A DNA stretch of 8,352 bases from Alphaproteobacteria bacterium (GTDB lineage Bacteria; Pseudomonadota; Alphaproteobacteria; Rs-D84). The notes below the pieces were generated by a model. That model had not been told where the DNA came from and did no database searches. It saw only the letters and a list, made by a program, of their open reading frames with translations. This document shows, piece by piece, positions 1 to 7,015 of this stretch. The DNA lies in contig JAGCOQ010000075.1 of NCBI GenBank assembly GCA_017642625.1, forward strand, positions 1-8,352, in the 5' to 3' direction. How positions within the stretch are numbered: position 1 is the stretch's first letter; the number at the start of each line of letters is the position of its first letter. The position numbers and the translations under genes were made by a program.

Positions 1-128
1 AACGATAAACAGTGTTCTAAACGTAAACCATCCATTAATTTTTCATAAGAATATCTTTTAAGCAACAATGCAGCTTCTGCTACTTTACGGTCAGTTTCTT
101 TTGTTTTTTTATTACTTTTATTATCCAT
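1..128 (-). CDS. Hypothetical protein, N-terminal part only (runs off the left edge)
   Basis: The first 42 codons of a leftward gene are visible, starting at the ATG at 126-128 and open to the window edge. The start is supported by an AGAGGT ribosome binding site at 135-140 and by a strong promoter just upstream (164-192). The visible peptide begins MDNKSNKKTKETDRKVAEAA: a polar, lysine-rich N-terminus followed by a predicted helix (VAEAALLLKRYSYEKLMDGL). No signal peptide or membrane segment is seen in this part. I do not recognise the family, and the missing C-terminus prevents a functional call. A small cytoplasmic or nucleic-acid-binding protein would fit the basic start, but that is only a guess. 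Confidence 0.6.
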   Translation of the reverse strand, partial: MDNKSNKKTKETDRKVAEAALLLKRYSYEKLMDGLRLEHCLS

Positions 129-163
129 ATTTATACCTCTATTGTTTTTGCGAAATGTACTGC

Positions 164-192
164 AATATACATGGGGAAACGACATTTGTCAA
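164..192 (-). promoter_or_regulatory. Sigma70-like promoter of the partial gene at 1-128
   Basis: Read on the minus strand, a perfect -35 box TTGACA (187-192) is followed after 17 bp by TATATT (164-169), a 5/6 match to the -10 consensus. Transcription would begin near 157, leaving a leader of about 30 nt before the ATG at 128. The -35 box lies directly after the putative fabF terminator, so the downstream gene seems to be transcribed independently of fabF. Confidence 0.65.
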
Positions 193-237
193 AATAAAAG
201 TGCATCGCAGGCCAATCGGTCAAAGTGTGCACTTTTT
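191..237 (-). terminator. Possible intrinsic terminator after fabF
   Basis: The arms AAAAGTGCA (196-204) and TGCACTTTT (228-236) are perfectly complementary over 9 bp around a 23-nt loop. On the minus strand the hairpin is followed by an ACTTTTATTTTG tract, and it lies about 25 nt after the fabF stop. The stem has only 3 G/C pairs and the loop is long, so efficiency is doubtful. Confidence 0.4.
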
Positions 238-260
238 ACCTTGAACAATCTATTTGGAAC

Positions 261-1511
261 TTATTTGACCCGTTTTATAACGACACTTGCGTTGGTTCCA
301 CCGAATCCGAAAGAGTTGCTGATTGCGACATCAACTTTGCGCTTTTTCGCAACATTCGGCACCAAATCAAAATCGCCAACTTCGTCAACTGGATCTTCCA
401 AGTTTATTGTTGGTGGCACAACGCCATCACGAATTGCCAACACACAGAATATCGCCTCTACTGCGCCGGCGGCACCCAACAAATGTCCCGTCGTTGATTT
501 TGTTGACGACATACATGCATTTGTTCCGCGGAACAATTCTTGAACCGCCGCCAATTCACCAACATCCCCCAGACCAGTTGATGTTCCATGTGCGTTAATG
601 TAATCGACATCCGCAGGTTTAAGCCCCGCATCTTTCAGTGCGGCACGCATTGCACGCAAGCCACCTTCGCCACCAGGGGCTGGGGCTGTGATATGATGCG
701 CGTCGCCCGACAAGCCGTATCCGGCAACTTCGGCATAGATTTTTGCGCCACGTTTAACCGCATGTTCATATTCTTCCAATACCAAGACACCGGCACCTTC
801 GGACATAACGAAACCGTCGCGTCCCTTGTCCCATGGGCGTGATGCCGCGGCTGGATTATCATTGCGGGTTGATAAGGCGCGCATTGCACAGAACCCCGCA
901 ACACCAATTTTACAAACGGCACCCTCGGCCCCACCGGCAATCATAATATCGGCATCACCATGCTGTATCAGGCGCGCCGCTTCGCCAATGGAATGTGCAG
1001 ATGTCGCACATGCCGTCACCACCGCTAAATTCGGACCACGAAAACCATATTTAATGGAAACATGACCCGCGGTCATATTGATAATCGCTTTTGGAATAAA
1101 GAACGGGCTAACATGGCGTGGACCGTTTTCGTGCAATTCTATACAGGTGTCATAAATCGTTTCCATACCACCAATACCACTGCCGATGGAAACGCCAACC
1201 CTGTCTTTGTCGCCGTCATAATCAATCAGCCCCGCATCACGTATTGCTTCGTCCGCCGCAACCATACCATAAATCATAGATTTATCCAGTTTGCGTTGTA
1301 ATCCCACTTCTACAACCGCATCCGGATTATATTGTCCGGCACCTGTTCCACGAACCGGCACACCCGCAATCTGACACGGCAAATCAGACGCATCAAAATT
1401 ATCAATCTTGCGAATACCTGAAACACCACCAACAACATTTTTCCATGCGTATTCAACGCCAGTTCCGTTCGGCACAACGATACCCATACCTGTTATAACA
1501 ACTCTTTTCAT
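261..1511 (-). CDS. fabF: Beta-ketoacyl-ACP synthase II (KAS II)
   Basis: This 416-residue protein is a cytoplasmic condensing enzyme of type II fatty-acid synthesis. It transfers an acyl chain to its active-site Cys and condenses it with malonyl-ACP. The thiolase-fold catalytic triad is visible: Cys168 in VVTACATS, His308 in INAHGTSTGLGD and His343 in STKSTTGHLLGAAGA. The gating loop FGFGGTNAS is at 401-409. Length (about 410-420 aa) and the N-terminus MKRVVITGMGIVVPNG match FabF rather than the shorter FabH. The start is supported by an AAGGGA site about 9 nt upstream. It follows acpP, its substrate carrier, as in many proteobacteria, but an intrinsic terminator and a possible promoter of its own lie in the 128-bp gap. 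FabB (KAS I) is the close alternative; sequence style and synteny favour FabF. Confidence 0.96.
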   Translation of the reverse strand: MKRVVITGMGIVVPNGTGVEYAWKNVVGGVSGIRKIDNFDASDLPCQIAGVPVRGTGAGQYNPDAVVEVGLQRKLDKSMIYGMVAADEAIRDAGLIDYDGDKDRVGVSIGSGIGGMETIYDTCIELHENGPRHVSPFFIPKAIINMTAGHVSIKYGFRGPNLAVVTACATSAHSIGEAARLIQHGDADIMIAGGAEGAVCKIGVAGFCAMRALSTRNDNPAAASRPWDKGRDGFVMSEGAGVLVLEEYEHAVKRGAKIYAEVAGYGLSGDAHHITAPAPGGEGGLRAMRAALKDAGLKPADVDYINAHGTSTGLGDVGELAAVQELFRGTNACMSSTKSTTGHLLGAAGAVEAIFCVLAIRDGVVPPTINLEDPVDEVGDFDLVPNVAKKRKVDVAISNSFGFGGTNASVVIKRVK

Positions 1512-1544
1512 AACAACATTTCCCTTGGTTATACTTATGGCTTT

Positions 1545-1574
1545 ATCATACCCAAATTAAGCCCAAAAAGCCAA
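1545..1574 (-). promoter_or_regulatory. Possible promoter of fabF
   Basis: On the minus strand TTGGCT (1569-1574) and TATGAT (1545-1550) are separated by 18 bp. The -35 box adjoins the T-run of the preceding terminator. This would let fabF be transcribed despite termination after acpP. The -35 match is weak and the spacing is not ideal. Confidence 0.35.
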
Positions 1575-1575
1575 C

Positions 1576-1613
1576 AAAAAAAATCCGCCGGCAAATACCA
1601 CACCGGCGAATTT
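1576..1613 (-). terminator. Intrinsic terminator between acpP and fabF
   Basis: On the minus strand an 11-bp stem (1603-1613 with 1581-1591; core CGCCGG/CCGGCG, one G-T wobble) closes an 11-nt loop. It is followed by a run of eight T residues (1576-1583). It begins 27 nt after the acpP stop. This is a typical Rho-independent terminator. It probably makes acpP mostly monocistronic, with fabF receiving read-through or its own transcription. Confidence 0.85.
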
Positions 1614-1639
1614 AAATAACAGATACTATTCCAGCAAAC

Positions 1640-1876
1640 TTATGCTTTCTTGTGTGCGTCGATGTATTTGACAGCATCACCAACTTTTTCCAATTTAGCG
1701 GCTTCTTCGTCTGGAATTGTGATATCAAATTCTTTTTCAACTTCCATAACGAATTCGACAACGTCCAACGAATCCGCGCCCAAATCGTTAACAAATGCAG
1801 CATCTTCGGTGACCTTGGCTTCTGGAACGCCCAGTTTTTCCGCTACGATTTTCTTTACTTTATCAAAAGTTGTCAT
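1640..1876 (-). CDS. acpP: Acyl carrier protein
   Basis: This is a 78-residue acidic protein of the usual AcpP length. It carries growing acyl chains on a phosphopantetheine arm for fatty-acid and lipid synthesis in the cytoplasm. The attachment site is Ser36 in the hallmark motif [18 protein letters not shown], followed by the helix III segment [21 protein letters not shown] reading frame continues 12 codons upstream to a TTG at 1910-1912, but the ATG at 1874-1876 is chosen because it has an AAGGA ribosome binding site 6 nt upstream and the conserved [16 protein letters not shown] start. It has tandem promoters upstream and an intrinsic terminator downstream, consistent with the high separate expression usual for this protein. 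fabG, often just upstream of acpP, is absent here. Confidence 0.97.
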   Translation of the reverse strand: MTTFDKVKKIVAEKLGVPEAKVTEDAAFVNDLGADSLDVVEFVMEVEKEFDITIPDEEAAKLEKVGDAVKYIDAHKKA

Positions 1877-1931
1877 TTCATATCCTTTGTTTAAGTTAAA
1901 TTTTTGGTTCAATCATGAACGTCATTACTTA

Positions 1932-1960
1932 AAACTATCATTTTCTGCGCATAGTGTCAA
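1932..1960 (-). promoter_or_regulatory. acpP proximal promoter (P2)
   Basis: On the minus strand a perfect TTGACA (1955-1960) is separated by 17 bp from TAGTTT (1932-1937). A TGA just before the -10 box gives an extended -10 (TGN). Transcription would begin near 1925, leaving a leader of about 48 nt before the acpP ATG. Confidence 0.6.
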
Positions 1961-1963
1961 GAA

Positions 1964-1992
1964 ATTATAACAAACTATAACATTGTTGACAA
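1964..1992 (-). promoter_or_regulatory. acpP distal promoter (P1)
   Basis: On the minus strand TTGTCA (1987-1992) lies 17 bp from a perfect TATAAT (1964-1969). The -35 box is only about 10 nt beyond the stop codon of the integrase-like gene. With the proximal promoter it makes a tandem arrangement, 32 bp apart, feeding acpP. Confidence 0.7.
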
Positions 1993-2002
1993 AAACGACA
2001 CA

Positions 2003-3007
2003 TCAATATTCGTCCAACATTTCATCCAATAAGTTATTCATATTTGTGCGAATTTCTTCGCGATCGGACGCCCATGTTAATTGCCGCACAAGGAACTTAT
2101 ACACATCATCCATTGTCAAATTTGGCACCCCCGCAGCGCGTGCAACACGGTGCCAAGCGGTGCGCGGATCCGCCAAGTGCGAACCACCGCGCCCTGGGAA
2201 CAGCCAAAAACTATCCTGGGGTAAATCCTGTAATAAAACAACTGCGCGGTCAGACAACGGCCAATCTTTCCACATGTAATGATTGAAATCTAAGTCTTCC
2301 CATTGCATAGAAAACACCTTGGAACGTGGCGCAAAACCATACACCAACATTAAAAACGACGCGCGTATAAATTCGTCTTCTTCTTTGTTGATTGCCGCAA
2401 CCAAACGTTGCAACCCCGACCGATTCAGCGGACGCACACGCCGTTTCTGTTCAATTTTGGGTAATCCGGCGACAACATTTTGTTTAACATAGCCCTGCTC
2501 TATCGCATACTTAAAAATGCTTTGCAACAAATCTTGCATACGTGATGCAATCGCCGCGCCATCAATTGCAGAAATAACACCCGCCACATCTTCGCGCGTA
2601 ATACCGTCAATCGATTTATCCATTAACGGTTGCAAATGCAATTTTACCGAACGCACCAGTTTCATTTGTGAATCTTCACTGCGACGAATACGATTCGCAA
2701 CATACAAATCAAAGAACTCTTTAAAAGTTATTTTCTTTCTGCGCACGACTGGTTTCTTCAACGCGTTATCCAGCACGCTTTGCACCGCACTGCGCGCATC
2801 TTCGATATCCATATCCGGATAATTTCCAATAAGTATTCGCTTATCTGTGCCATGCACGCGTTTGCGAACAAAGAATGTTTTTATTCCCCGACTGGTTATA
2901 TACATGCGCAAGCGCGGTTCAGACATATCTTGAACAACATCAAATCCCTTTACCGGTGTCGGTAAATTATCCAATATATACGGATTAAAGAAAAATTGAT
3001 GCGCCAT
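2003..3007 (-). CDS. Tyrosine-recombinase-like protein with degenerate catalytic site
   Basis: This 334-residue protein has the layout of P4-type phage and island integrases. An arm-binding, DUF4102-like N-terminus covers about 32-82 (LRMYITSRGIKTFFVRKR, then ILIGNYPDMDIEDARSAV). A helical core-binding domain covers about 92-180 (ITFKEFFDLYVANRI, LLQSIFKYAIEQGYVKQN). A C-terminal part resembles the catalytic domain (FAPRSKVFSMQWEDLDF, 225-241). Arg228 sits at the first catalytic Arg. The HxxR box usually seen as TPHDLRRT reads TMDDVYKF, so His becomes Asp300 and Arg becomes Tyr303. No LGH motif or nucleophilic Tyr context follows; the protein simply ends DEMLDEY. It is shorter than usual (about 400 aa) but the frame is intact, with a GGGGGG ribosome binding site 6 nt before the ATG. 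I infer a non-catalytic DNA-binding or domesticated protein; a recently decayed integrase remains possible. It lies 20 nt after the last Cys-rich gene and is probably co-transcribed with it. Confidence 0.75.
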   Translation of the reverse strand: MAHQFFFNPYILDNLPTPVKGFDVVQDMSEPRLRMYITSRGIKTFFVRKRVHGTDKRILIGNYPDMDIEDARSAVQSVLDNALKKPVVRRKKITFKEFFDLYVANRIRRSEDSQMKLVRSVKLHLQPLMDKSIDGITREDVAGVISAIDGAAIASRMQDLLQSIFKYAIEQGYVKQNVVAGLPKIEQKRRVRPLNRSGLQRLVAAINKEEDEFIRASFLMLVYGFAPRSKVFSMQWEDLDFNHYMWKDWPLSDRAVVLLQDLPQDSFWLFPGRGGSHLADPRTAWHRVARAAGVPNLTMDDVYKFLVRQLTWASDREEIRTNMNNLLDEMLDEY

Positions 3008-3027
3008 GATACACCCCCCAACTTTTT

Positions 3028-3429
3028 TTATTTTATTTTTGCAAACACCTGCTTGCGTGCATAGTCCTTGTTAGAACGCGCATGTTCCAATAGCAACTGC
3101 ATGTTTCTATAGCGTCTGTTCTGTACATAATACGGACAGTTGAATATCGAACATGGTTTTTCTTGGAATCGATGGCAATGTTTCGTCTGCCATTTCCCAT
3201 ACACATTCCATCTTTTGTCGTCTATTTCAAAAAGGTCTGTTTCTATCACATTTTTAGGATAACGCTTTATACAAGCATAAGTATCATCAACTTGGTTCTC
3301 ATCAAGAATGGCTGTAATTTCTTCTTCCGCCTGTGCAAGTATCTTTTTAACATCACGATAATACGCGGCACATGCCTTGTATTCTTTCCATCTTGCGATT
3401 CTAATATTATATCTTTCTCTTATTGTCAT
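3028..3429 (-). CDS. Small Cys-rich protein, third of a tandem paralog trio
   Basis: I do not recognise this 133-residue protein. It has a basic N-terminal helix (MTIRERYNIRIARWKEYKAC), a conserved-looking segment VDDTYACIKRYP (47-58, Cys53), and a Cys/His cluster with His84, Cys85, His86, Cys93, Cys98 and Pro99 (HCHRFQEKPCSIFNCPYY). A basic helical tail follows. The cluster suggests metal (probably zinc) binding, but that is inference. The ATG at 3427-3429 is chosen because AAAAGG lies 7 nt upstream; a frame extension to a TTG at 3462 would overlap the preceding gene. It starts 4 nt after the second Cys-rich gene and is followed 20 nt later by the integrase-like gene. No signal peptide or membrane segment is present, so it is likely cytoplasmic. 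Confidence 0.75.
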   Translation of the reverse strand: MTIRERYNIRIARWKEYKACAAYYRDVKKILAQAEEEITAILDENQVDDTYACIKRYPKNVIETDLFEIDDKRWNVYGKWQTKHCHRFQEKPCSIFNCPYYVQNRRYRNMQLLLEHARSNKDYARKQVFAKIK

Positions 3430-3433
3430 AATT

Positions 3434-3823
3434 TTACCTTTTCTTAAACTTAACGCTCTCAATAATCTCCACTTTCATTCTTTCTATCTTCTCAATATCT
3501 TCAAAAGTTTCGGGCAATAAGCTTTGCACGGCTTTGGACGCATTATAGAAATCTGTATACCTTTTATACATCGGACAATCTGTAACACAACAAGTATGTT
3601 CAAACGGATTGATATCAAAACACTGACAATATTCTATCTTTAGTGTTGCCGACAAACCATCTTCTGTATTTCTAAAACACCATTTTACGCAACTGGTCAC
3701 ATCATCTGGATTATCATTTGCAGAAACAAATGTGGCCAGATTTCTTTTGGCTTTTTTATAATTACCGCGCACCTGCTTTTTATATCTTCGCTTTTCAATA
3801 AAGTTTTTTATAAAGTTAGCCAT
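3434..3823 (-). CDS. Small Cys-rich protein, second of a tandem paralog trio
   Basis: This 129-residue protein is unknown. It is strongly basic at the N-terminus (KNFIEKRRYKKQVRGNYKKA), followed by DDVTSCVKWCF (40-50, Cys45 and Cys49), which closely parallels DDTYACIKRYP of the third gene. Then comes a Cys/His cluster with Cys66, Cys68, His76, Cys78, Cys79, Cys83 and Pro84 (YCQCFDINPFEHTCCVTDCP). The C-terminal 40 residues are predicted helical. The shared DDxxxC and C-x(n)-C-x(3,4)-CP pattern makes it a paralog of the third gene. The ATG at 3821-3823 is preceded by GGGA 9 nt upstream; an upstream TTG (3874) would overlap the first gene. It lies 19 nt after the first Cys-rich gene. Metal binding is inferred; nucleic-acid binding is possible given the charge. 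Confidence 0.75.
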   Translation of the reverse strand: MANFIKNFIEKRRYKKQVRGNYKKAKRNLATFVSANDNPDDVTSCVKWCFRNTEDGLSATLKIEYCQCFDINPFEHTCCVTDCPMYKRYTDFYNASKAVQSLLPETFEDIEKIERMKVEIIESVKFKKR

Positions 3824-3842
3824 TATCACTATTCCCGTTACT

Positions 3843-4340
3843 TTATTTTGTTTTTGACAAACGAAACCTGCCAATCAATTTTTGCCTTGCTTTTTGTTCT
3901 TTTTGCTGTAAATCATCAACCAATCCACATAATGATTGATATGCAACCAGTCCCGCAAAACGCGGACATTCAGCACAATGCTTTTCGTCTATGTGGCCAT
4001 TTTCGTGATTATTTAAGCAACGTAAATCTTCTTTGACAGTTAAATATTCGGGCATAAGTACATTATTTGTCGGATGTTTCAATTTAAAGAAACAAAACGG
4101 TGTTGGATACTCTTGTCGCCACAGTCCAATCATCGTATCATACATTTTATCAAAATCTGGTCCTTCTAGTCCTTTTAGCATTGCAACAAGAACTTTACGC
4201 GCACCTAAGCACGCAAGCCACCCGTGCAAATCAACCTCTGTTGTAATTGGTTCATAACTTTGGCGCACATCAGTCCTTGCTTTTTTCAATTCTTTGCGTG
4301 CCGACTGCCAATCTTTATAATCTTGAATCAACGATGCCAT
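3843..4340 (-). CDS. Small Cys-rich protein, first of a tandem paralog trio
   Basis: This 165-residue protein is unknown. A basic helical N-terminus (YKDWQSARKELKKARTDVRQ) leads to VDLHGWLACLGARKVLVAML (Cys44), then a central region, then a Cys/His cluster: Cys108, His112, His116, His121, Cys122, Cys125, Pro126 (CLNNHENGHIDEKHCAECP). A basic helical tail follows (LQQKEQKARQKLIGRFRLSK). It shares the order basic helix, D-x(n)-AC, Cys cluster ending in CP, helical tail with the next two genes but is more diverged. The ATG at 4338-4340 is chosen because GGAG, embedded in the last lepA codons, lies 7 nt upstream. It starts 1 nt after the lepA stop, so translational coupling to lepA is likely. A TTG at 4352 in the same frame lacks this support. 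Confidence 0.75.
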   Translation of the reverse strand: MASLIQDYKDWQSARKELKKARTDVRQSYEPITTEVDLHGWLACLGARKVLVAMLKGLEGPDFDKMYDTMIGLWRQEYPTPFCFFKLKHPTNNVLMPEYLTVKEDLRCLNNHENGHIDEKHCAECPRFAGLVAYQSLCGLVDDLQQKEQKARQKLIGRFRLSKTK

Positions 4341-4341
4341 T

Positions 4342-6135
4342 TTATTCTCCAACCTTTAGCGCATTGATAAACGCATTTTGTGGTATTTCAACATTACCAA
4401 ATGTGCGCATGCGCTTCTTACCTTCTTTCTGTTTTTCTAATAATTTTCTTTTACGCGTGATGTCACCGCCATAGCATTTCGCTGTCACATCCTTGCGATA
4501 AGCCGCGATTGTTTCACGTGCAATAATCTTGCCCCCTATTGCCGCCTGAATTGGAATCTTGAATTGATGGCGCGGAATCAGATCTTTTAATTTTTCAACA
4601 ATCTGACGGCCACGCTTTTCTGCGAACAACCGATGGCAAATAAACGACAACGGCTCCACATTTTCATCATTTACCAATATTGAAACCTTTACCAAGTCCG
4701 CCGGCTGATACCCATAGACCGCATAATCAAACGACGCATAACCCGATGAAATCGATTTCACACGATCATAAAAATCAAACACGATTTCAGACAACGGCAA
4801 CTGATACACCAACACCGCGCGATTACCAACATAAGAAATGTTTTCTTGAACACCGCGCCGTTCCGTGCACAGCGACATAATTCCACCCATATATTTATCG
4901 GGCATCATAATCGTTGCGCGCACCCACGGTTCTTCAATAGATTCAATTTTTGTAACATCCGGCATATCAGCGGGGTTTTCCAAATCCATTTCACCGCCAC
5001 CGCGCAAGTGAACTTTATAAAGCACGCTTGGCACCGTGTTAATAAGGTTCAAATTAAATTCGCGACTAAGTCTTTCACTGATAATTTCCATATGCAAGAG
5101 CCCCAAGAAACCACAGCGCAACCCAAACCCCAGCGCAGATGATTTTTCGGTCGTAAACATAAACGACGCATCATTAAGCGCCAACTTTTCCGCACTTTCA
5201 CGCAAGGCGGGATAATCGTCCGCCGCAACCGGAAAGAACGAAGAAAACACAACCGGCACCGACGGTTTGAACCCTGGCAACGCATCGACGGTTGCGCGTG
5301 CATCACAAATCGTGTCGCCTACTTTGCAATCGTGAATTGTTTTCATGCCCGTAATAATAAATCCTATTTCACCGGTGTTTAACGAATCGGCGTATTCCAT
5401 TTTCGGCGTAAAGAATCCGATTTTATCGATTACATATTCTGCGCCGGTCGCAATAAATCTTATCTTTTGTCCGCGTGATAATTTACCATCAACAACACGC
5501 ACCAAAATCACAACACCTAAATAAGAATCATACCACGAATCCACCAGCAACGCACGTGACGGCGCGTTTTCATCACCATGTGGCGCGGGCAATTTATGCA
5601 CAATCTCTTCCAGCAATTCCGGCACGCCTTCGCCCGTCTTGCCAGATACCGCCAGCGCATCATTGGCATCCAGTCCGATAACATCTGCAATCTGTTCGCG
5701 TGTTCCCGCCACATCCGACGACGGTAAATCAATCTTGTTCAGCACCGGCAACATTTCCAAATCATTGTCCAACGCCAAATACGCATTGGCAAGTGTCTGC
5801 GCCTGAACCCCCTGGGTCGCATCAACCAAGACCAACGCACCTTCGCATGCCGCCAACGACCGTGACACTTCATATGAAAAATCGACATGCCCCGGCGTAT
5901 CCATTAAATTCAGTTGATACATTTCGCCGTCTTTCGCGCGATAGTTCAACCGCACCGTTTGCGCCTTTATTGTAATCCCGCGTTCGCGTTCAATATCCAT
6001 GGAATCCAGCACCTGCGCCTTCATCTCGCGATGCTCAAGTCCACCCGTAATCTCAATCAACCGATCCGACAGCGTGGATTTACCATGATCAATATGTGCA
6101 ACAATGGAAAAGTTTCTTATATTACTCTGTTTCAC
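4342..6135 (-). CDS. lepA: Elongation factor 4 (LepA), ribosomal back-translocating GTPase
   Basis: This translational GTPase acts on the ribosome and is linked to back-translocation, initiation and recovery under ionic stress. From the chosen start it has 597 residues (E. coli about 599). The G motifs are G1 AHIDHGKS (13-20), G2 [11 protein letters not shown] (50-60), G3 DTPGH (79-83), G4 NKID (133-136) and G5 SGKTG (164-168). The LepA-specific C-terminal domain is clear ([20 protein letters not shown] and [20 protein letters not shown] near the end), ruling out EF-G or TypA. The start is a GTG at 6133-6135 (protein [20 protein letters not shown]), with AAGG about 7 nt upstream; a frame extension to a TTG at 6162 adds 9 non-conserved residues. 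It has its own promoter just upstream and is followed after 1 nt by the Cys-rich trio. Confidence 0.97.
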   Translation of the reverse strand: MKQSNIRNFSIVAHIDHGKSTLSDRLIEITGGLEHREMKAQVLDSMDIERERGITIKAQTVRLNYRAKDGEMYQLNLMDTPGHVDFSYEVSRSLAACEGALVLVDATQGVQAQTLANAYLALDNDLEMLPVLNKIDLPSSDVAGTREQIADVIGLDANDALAVSGKTGEGVPELLEEIVHKLPAPHGDENAPSRALLVDSWYDSYLGVVILVRVVDGKLSRGQKIRFIATGAEYVIDKIGFFTPKMEYADSLNTGEIGFIITGMKTIHDCKVGDTICDARATVDALPGFKPSVPVVFSSFFPVAADDYPALRESAEKLALNDASFMFTTEKSSALGFGLRCGFLGLLHMEIISERLSREFNLNLINTVPSVLYKVHLRGGGEMDLENPADMPDVTKIESIEEPWVRATIMMPDKYMGGIMSLCTERRGVQENISYVGNRAVLVYQLPLSEIVFDFYDRVKSISSGYASFDYAVYGYQPADLVKVSILVNDENVEPLSFICHRLFAEKRGRQIVEKLKDLIPRHQFKIPIQAAIGGKIIARETIAAYRKDVTAKCYGGDITRKRKLLEKQKEGKKRMRTFGNVEIPQNAFINALKVGE

Positions 6136-6161
6136 TAAAACACCTTGCCTTCTATGCGGCA

Positions 6162-6190
6162 ATGATAAACCCGTATATTCAATTTAGCAA
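6162..6190 (-). promoter_or_regulatory. Putative lepA promoter
   Basis: On the minus strand TTGCTA (6185-6190) and TATCAT (6162-6167, 5/6 match) are separated by 17 bp. They lie in the gap between the GNAT gene and lepA. Transcription would begin near 6155, about 20 nt before the GTG start. No terminator is visible after the GNAT gene, so read-through from rbfA may add to this. Confidence 0.55.
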
Positions 6191-6198
6191 GGGGTATT

Positions 6199-6633
6199 TT
6201 ACAAAACCTTCTGCATCAAGTAAGAATCTGCCAAGACCCGTTTAAAGCCCCCAGATATATAAAAATTTATTGCATTTGTCGTTGACACCGACATCAGTTT
6301 TTCGTTTTTTATCCCATTCGATTTAAGATATTGTTCATATTCCCCAATCAGTGCCCTGCCAATACCTTGTCGTTGCCACTTTTTATCAACAAATAACCAA
6401 TCAATATATCCACACGACTCCTGTTTGACGATATGACCACCCAAGAATCCCAGTATCCCGGTTTTTGAATCACCAGACACAGTGAATAACAAGTGTGATT
6501 CCAGGGCAAAATCGCTTCCCAGTTCAGAAAAAATATTTTCTGCTACATCATATCTTGATTGTGCTGCGATATAACAACAATCTTCCAACACACCCATTGG
6601 TGCAACACTAAGCATGTTCACAACCCAGTGCAT
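6199..6633 (-). CDS. GNAT-family N-acetyltransferase
   Basis: This 144-residue protein has the GNAT fold and would transfer acetyl from acetyl-CoA to an amino group. Motif A is clear: the beta-strand YIDWLFVDKKW followed by the pyrophosphate-binding loop Q87-R-Q-G90-I-G92-R-A. Motif B is NAINFYISGGFKRV (110-123), the usual N-x-x-A-x-x-x-Y-x-x-x-G-F region. The N-terminal 45 residues are not typical, and the substrate cannot be read from sequence. The ATG at 6631-6633 is preceded by AAGGA 8 nt upstream and lies 1 nt after the rbfA stop, so translation is likely coupled to rbfA. Its position between rbfA and lepA raises, without proving, a ribosomal-protein or antibiotic-type substrate. Confidence 0.88.
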   Translation of the reverse strand: MHWVVNMLSVAPMGVLEDCCYIAAQSRYDVAENIFSELGSDFALESHLLFTVSGDSKTGILGFLGGHIVKQESCGYIDWLFVDKKWQRQGIGRALIGEYEQYLKSNGIKNEKLMSVSTTNAINFYISGGFKRVLADSYLMQKVL

Positions 6634-6634
6634 T

Positions 6635-6991
6635 TTATTGTTCCTTAAGCGAATTCAACAAATCGTCAATGCGTTGCGCGCGATCCAGTGTATCGTCATA
6701 TTCAAACTTGATTTCTGGTACATATTTTTGATTCATGCGCGCCGCCAGTTCAAAACGCACCGTCTTGGTCACATCATCAAGCCGTTTCTGCACCATTTCA
6801 ATATCGGAATTGCGGGAATAGTAAAACAACCGCACGAATTGCAGACCACCGCGCGACACCGCCCCCACCAGCGACACGCCACCCAGCACCGCATCATCGG
6901 CATAATTATCGCGTAAGATCTCGGCCACCAAAGTTTGCACCTTGGACGCGATACGATCGCCACGATTTGAATTTGTCTGTCTTTTCTGCAT
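6635..6991 (-). CDS. rbfA: 30S ribosome-binding factor A
   Basis: RbfA is a small KH-like protein that binds the 30S subunit and helps mature the 5' end of 16S rRNA, particularly in the cold. The 118 residues carry the family pattern: a basic N-terminus leading to RIASKVQTLVAEILRD, a strand region GGVSLVGAVSRGGLQFVRLF, and the C-terminal signature VPEIKFEYDDTLDRAQRIDD (91-110), the usual PEL.F..D.s...  .ri..ll element. Length is typical. The ATG at 6989-6991 follows GGGGTG about 5 nt upstream. In many bacteria rbfA sits between infB and truB; here it is first in its unit and followed by a GNAT gene, with neither partner in the window. Confidence 0.93.
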   Translation of the reverse strand: MQKRQTNSNRGDRIASKVQTLVAEILRDNYADDAVLGGVSLVGAVSRGGLQFVRLFYYSRNSDIEMVQKRLDDVTKTVRFELAARMNQKYVPEIKFEYDDTLDRAQRIDDLLNSLKEQ

Positions 6992-7015
6992 TGGTCACCC
7001 CGCTAATAACTCTTG

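Noticed and set aside
142..1301. Several plus-strand open frames of 79-133 codons
   Set aside because: They lie antisense to fabF, have no ribosome binding sites of note and show no family features; they are shadows of the conserved minus-strand gene.
1877..1912. A longer acpP start at a TTG (12 extra residues)
   Set aside because: The ATG at 1874-1876 has the AAGGA site and the conserved AcpP N-terminus; the extension is leader sequence.
1911..1924. Small hairpin GTTCA-ATCA-TGAAC in the acpP leader
   Set aside because: A 5-bp stem is too weak to call a regulatory RNA element, and no known riboswitch pattern fits.
6136..6162. A longer lepA start at a TTG
   Set aside because: The extension overlaps the putative -10 box and adds residues not found in LepA; the GTG at 6133-6135 has a proper ribosome binding site and gives the usual length.
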